Shown here: positions 4,739 to 6,965 of the stretch, piece by piece
How the letters are laid out: every line of letters starts with the position of its first letter
How positions within the stretch are numbered: position 1 is the stretch's first letter
NCBI GenBank assembly: GCA_030450655.1
Contig: JAKDIE010000068.1
Span: 1-6,965, forward strand
Direction: 5' to 3'
Length of the DNA stretch: 6,965 bases
Source of the DNA: Ruaniaceae bacterium
Lineage (GTDB): Bacteria > Actinomycetota > Actinomycetes > Actinomycetales > Actinomycetaceae
Position numbers and translations under genes: made by a program
The notes under the pieces: generated by a model
Told to the model about the DNA's origin: nothing
What the model saw: the letters and a program-made list of their open reading frames with translations, nothing else
Database searches by the model: none

Positions 4739-6037
4739 TCAGGCTCCCTTGAGGATCATCGCGGTGGCTTGGCCGCCGGCCGCGCAGACGGAAATGAGGC
4801 CGAGGGGCTTCTCCTCGGAAGTTGCGGCGCGCTCGGCGAGCAGCGTGGCGAGGGTTGCCACGATGCGCCCGCCGGTGGCGGCGAACGGGTGGCCCGCGGC
4901 GAGGGAGGATCCCGTGACGTTGAGGCGCTCACGGTCCACCTCGCCCAGTGGGGCATCGAGGCCGAGGCGGGTGCGGCAGAACTCGTCATCGCCCAGGGCT
5001 GCGAGCGTGGCCAGCACCGTGGAGGCGAAGGCCTCGTGGATCTCGATGAAGGCGAAGTCCGCCAGCGTCAGGTTGTTGCGCTTCAGGAGCGCGGCGATGG
5101 CGAAGGGGCCGCCCATCAGCAGGCCCTCGTGGCCGGTGGGGAAATCGACGGCGGCGGTCTGGGCGTCCACCACCTCGGCGAGCTGCCGGTACCCGTGATC
5201 GCGGGCCCAACTCTTCGAGGAGAGCATCACGGCCGAGGCGCCGTCCGAGAGCGGCGTGGAGTTGCCGGCGGTCATGGCGTGCTCGGCGTCCGTGCCGAAC
5301 AGGGGCGGGAGCTTGGCGAGCTTCTCCAAGGAGGTGTCCGCGCGGAGGGACTGGTCACGGGTGAGGCCGCGGTACGGCGTCACCAGATCGTTGAAGAAGC
5401 CGCCGTCCCAGGCCGCGGCGAGGTTATGGTGCGAGGCAAGAGCGAGCGCGTCCTGTGCCTCGCGGGGGATGCCCCATGCGTGCGTGGTGAGCGCCTGGTG
5501 CTGGCCCATCGAGAGGCCGGTGCGCGGCTCCACCACGTTGGGCGCGATGGGGGCGAGGTCCTTGGGGCGGATCTTCGCGATCAGTTTGAGTCGCTCCGGG
5601 AGGGTGCGGGCCCGGTTCAGCTTGAGAAGGATGCGGCGCAGGCGCTCGGTGACCACGATCGGCGCATCCGAGGCCGAGTCCACGCCGCCGGCCAAGCCCA
5701 CATCAATCTGGCCGAGCGCGATCTTGTTGGAGATGCCCACCACGGCCTCCATGCCCGTGGCGCAGGCGCGCTGCACGTCGTACGCGGGAGTGGTGGGATC
5801 CAGCGCCGAGCCGAGCACGGACTCGCGCGTGAGGTTGAAATCGCGGGAGTGCTTGAGGACGGCGCCGGCCGAGACCTCGTCCAGGCGCGCACCGGCGAGC
5901 CCCATGCGCGAGACCAGGCCGTCGATGGCCGCGGTCAGCATGTCCTGGTTGCTTGCCTGCGCGTACGCGCCACCCGCCTTCGCGAAGGGGATGCGGTTGG
6001 CGCCGATGATGACGGCTGGACGGGTTGTGCGGGGCAT
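4739..6037 (-). CDS. Acetyl-CoA C-acyltransferase (3-ketoacyl-CoA thiolase), FadA2/FadI-like
   Basis: A 432-residue thiolase that cleaves 3-ketoacyl-CoA with CoA to acetyl-CoA and a shortened acyl-CoA, or runs the reverse condensation. The nucleophile is Cys92 in QRACATGMEA. The other active-site blocks are GNSTPLSDGASAV (258-270), EIHEAF (332-337, His334, the HEAF form found in FadI and trifunctional-protein beta chains rather than NEAF), GHPFAATGGR (382-391, His383) and SVCAAGGQA (416-424, Cys418). The last block has Ala where the usual CxGGG motif has its first Gly. Length is slightly above the common 390-400, as in FadI-like enzymes with a longer loop domain. The start is fixed by GAAGGAG (6049-6043), five bases before the ATG. 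It is the first gene of the minus-strand operon and lies 6 bases before the FabG4-type gene. Control is probably by the divergent TetR regulator through the palindrome at 6074-6088. Confidence 0.92.
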   Translation of the reverse strand: MPRTTRPAVIIGANRIPFAKAGGAYAQASNQDMLTAAIDGLVSRMGLAGARLDEVSAGAVLKHSRDFNLTRESVLGSALDPTTPAYDVQRACATGMEAVVGISNKIALGQIDVGLAGGVDSASDAPIVVTERLRRILLKLNRARTLPERLKLIAKIRPKDLAPIAPNVVEPRTGLSMGQHQALTTHAWGIPREAQDALALASHHNLAAAWDGGFFNDLVTPYRGLTRDQSLRADTSLEKLAKLPPLFGTDAEHAMTAGNSTPLSDGASAVMLSSKSWARDHGYRQLAEVVDAQTAAVDFPTGHEGLLMGGPFAIAALLKRNNLTLADFAFIEIHEAFASTVLATLAALGDDEFCRTRLGLDAPLGEVDRERLNVTGSSLAAGHPFAATGGRIVATLATLLAERAATSEEKPLGLISVCAAGGQATAMILKGA

Positions 6038-6073
6038 TCGCGCTCCTTCGCTACGTTCGAATGGCGAAACCGC

Positions 6074-6088
6074 GAGTACTTGATACTC
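6074..6088. promoter_or_regulatory. Candidate TetR operator between divergent promoters
   Basis: GAGTA-CTTGA-TACTC is a perfect 5-bp inverted repeat with a 5-base centre, midway between the thiolase and TetR genes. It overlaps TACTCT (6084-6089, plus strand, possible -10 for the regulator) and TATCAA (6085-6080, minus strand, possible -10 for the thiolase operon). One bound dimer could block both directions, the standard arrangement for an autoregulated TetR repressor. A shorter repeat, TTCG-N5-CGAA, lies at 6056-6068. Confidence 0.5.
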
Positions 6089-6108
6089 TCAGTCCCATGT
6101 TCTCCATC
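6080..6108 (-). promoter_or_regulatory. Candidate promoter of the thiolase-FabG-MaoC operon
   Basis: On the minus strand TATCAA (6085-6080) matches TATAAT at four of six positions. TGGAGA, 17 bases upstream (6108-6103), matches TTGACA at four of six. Transcription would begin near 6073 with a leader of about 36 bases containing the GAAGGAG ribosome site. Both hexamers are weak, as expected of a regulated promoter, so the assignment is tentative. Confidence 0.3.
6084..6097 (+). promoter_or_regulatory. Candidate -10 element for leaderless transcription of the TetR gene
   Basis: TACTCT (6084-6089) has the TAnnnT form and lies seven bases before the A of the ATG at 6097. That is the spacing seen where transcription begins at the start codon itself. 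No ribosome site precedes this ATG, which fits a leaderless message, common in actinobacteria. There is no clear -35. Confidence 0.4.
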
Positions 6109-6765
6109 ACAGAGCATCCAGACGAATCCGTCAACTCGAACGGCCTCGAACTCGCGGACGAGCCTGGAGACGGCCGCGCCACCCGCTGGGAGCCCCACCG
6201 CAAAGCCCGCCGAATCGCCATGATTCGCGAGATCCGGATGATCGTCCACGAGATCGGTCCGGACATCTCCATGGAGGAGATCGCCGTGGGCCTCGGCACC
6301 TCGAAGTCCGTACTGTACCGCTACTTCGGGGACAAGAACGGGCTCCAAGCGGCCCTCGGCACGTACACGCTCGCGCGCACGCGGCGCCGGCTGCAGGAGG
6401 CATCCCGCTCGGCCGAGAGCCCGGCCCAGGCGCTCGACGCGATGATGCGCACGTACCTCGATCTCGTGGCGCGCTCGCGCAACGTGTTCCTCTTCGTCAA
6501 CCGCCCCTCGGGGAACGGGCCGCTGCAGAGCTCGGTCCAGCAAGTGGAGGAAATGGTGACCGAGGTGCTGAGGATGGAGGCGCCCGACGCCGATCCGGAA
6601 CGGGTTAGCCTTTGGGCCGCCGGGACCGTGGGCCTCGTGCGCGCGGCCGCCGAACACTGGGCGGATGGGCCACCCGAGGAGCGCACCGAACTGGACCAAC
6701 TTGCCGACGATCTCACCACCATGCTGTGGCGTGGCCTCCACGCCCTCGCCTCACCTACCGATTGA
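6097..6765 (+). CDS. TetR/AcrR-family transcriptional regulator of the lipid gene cluster
   Basis: A 222-residue DNA-binding protein. The helix-turn-helix is DISMEEIAVGLGTSKSVLYRYFGDKNGL in pieces from residue 56 to 83, with the characteristic LYRYFGDK (73-80). The rest is an alpha-helical ligand and dimer domain with the Trp-rich C-terminus usual for the family. About 35 polar residues precede the first helix, a modest N-terminal extension. In-frame ATGs at 6025 and 6061 are possible starts. I prefer 6097: the earlier ones lie in or before the operator region and have no ribosome site, while 6097 suits leaderless initiation. It is divergent from the thiolase operon and 23 bases upstream of the acyl-CoA dehydrogenase-like gene, so it probably represses both groups and itself and responds to an acyl-CoA. 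The ligand is inferred only from context. Confidence 0.88.
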   Translation: MFSITEHPDESVNSNGLELADEPGDGRATRWEPHRKARRIAMIREIRMIVHEIGPDISMEEIAVGLGTSKSVLYRYFGDKNGLQAALGTYTLARTRRRLQEASRSAESPAQALDAMMRTYLDLVARSRNVFLFVNRPSGNGPLQSSVQQVEEMVTEVLRMEAPDADPERVSLWAAGTVGLVRAAAEHWADGPPEERTELDQLADDLTTMLWRGLHALASPTD

Positions 6766-6788
6766 CCCGCCTTGAAAGGACCAGTGCA

Positions 6789-6965
6789 ATGACGCAACTT
6801 CCAGATCCGGCTTTGCCTCCCACCCAAGCCTCGCCCGAGGAGGCAATACGCGGGGCAAAGATCGACGTCGGCCTAGTGACCGATCACCTCGACGGCCGCT
6901 GGAAGGACATCCGGCGCCAGACGCGCGCGCTGTGCGAGGACGAGAGCATGCGCGGGATCCCCGGG
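6789..6965 (+). CDS. N-terminus of a probable acyl-CoA dehydrogenase/oxidase (cut by window edge)
   Basis: Fifty-nine codons are visible before the right edge, open to the end. The ATG follows GAAAGGA (6774-6780) by 8 bases, and the TetR stop by 23, so the two genes are likely co-transcribed. After a variable start (residues 1-24), the stretch VTDHLDGRWKDIRRQTRAL resembles the first helix of actinobacterial acyl-CoA oxidase/dehydrogenase proteins, which commonly have LDGRW near the N-terminus. The FAD-binding and catalytic parts lie outside the window, so the family call rests on this short stretch and on context. The enzyme would supply the first step (acyl-CoA to trans-2-enoyl-CoA) for the MaoC, FabG4 and thiolase enzymes. 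Confidence 0.6.
   Translation, partial: MTQLPDPALPPTQASPEEAIRGAKIDVGLVTDHLDGRWKDIRRQTRALCEDESMRGIPG

Noticed and set aside
4361..6223. 620-residue plus-strand open frame opposite the thiolase and FabG4-type genes
   Set aside because: It is the mirror frame of G+C-rich genes, with a low-complexity Gly/Arg/Glu/His composition and no domain; the minus-strand frames carry full catalytic motifs.

Overview
The window is G+C-rich, with third codon positions almost always G or C, tightly packed genes and lipid-metabolism families typical of Actinomycetota. The strongest taxonomic hint is a high-molecular-weight FabG (FabG4 type) beside a two-domain MaoC hydratase and a FadA2-like thiolase. This resembles the fabG4/htdX/fadA2/fadE5 neighbourhood of mycobacteria, although gene order and orientation differ. 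I cannot name the genus.

Layout from left to right. Positions 1-107 hold no confident gene, only a hairpin that could end the tauE transcript. Positions 108-1004 (minus) encode a TauE/SafE-family membrane permease with a readable promoter and an overlapping palindromic operator. Positions 1075-1487 are a non-coding region of about 410 bp with a cluster of six DnaA-box-like 9-mers, a perfect 16-bp palindrome and smaller inverted repeats. Positions 1488-2459 (plus) encode an RmlD-like sugar-nucleotide reductase homologue whose catalytic Tyr and Lys are replaced by Phe and Arg. It converges on, and overlaps by 45 bp, the end of a three-gene minus-strand operon running from 6037 down to 2415: thiolase, FabG4-type 3-ketoacyl reductase and MaoC-type hydratase. 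Divergent from that operon lie a TetR-family regulator (6097-6765, plus) and, 23 bp after it, the start of a probable acyl-CoA dehydrogenase/oxidase (6789 to the window edge).

Together the four lipid enzymes could make a full beta-oxidation turn: acyl-CoA dehydrogenation/oxidation, hydration by MaoC, oxidation by FabG4 and thiolysis. MaoC and FabG4 families normally handle (R)-3-hydroxyacyl thioesters, so the route would be R-specific. Run in reverse, the last three enzymes would elongate acyl-CoA. A 15-bp palindrome between the thiolase and TetR genes overlaps candidate -10 elements in both directions and is the natural TetR operator.

The least expected feature is a 58-bp near-perfect palindrome (2782-2839) inside the MaoC gene. 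It is in frame, in the linker between the two hot-dog domains, and its codon use is unlike its surroundings. It looks like a small palindromic element tolerated within a protein-coding gene. The second is the DnaA-box cluster, which lies away from any visible dnaA or dnaN gene.
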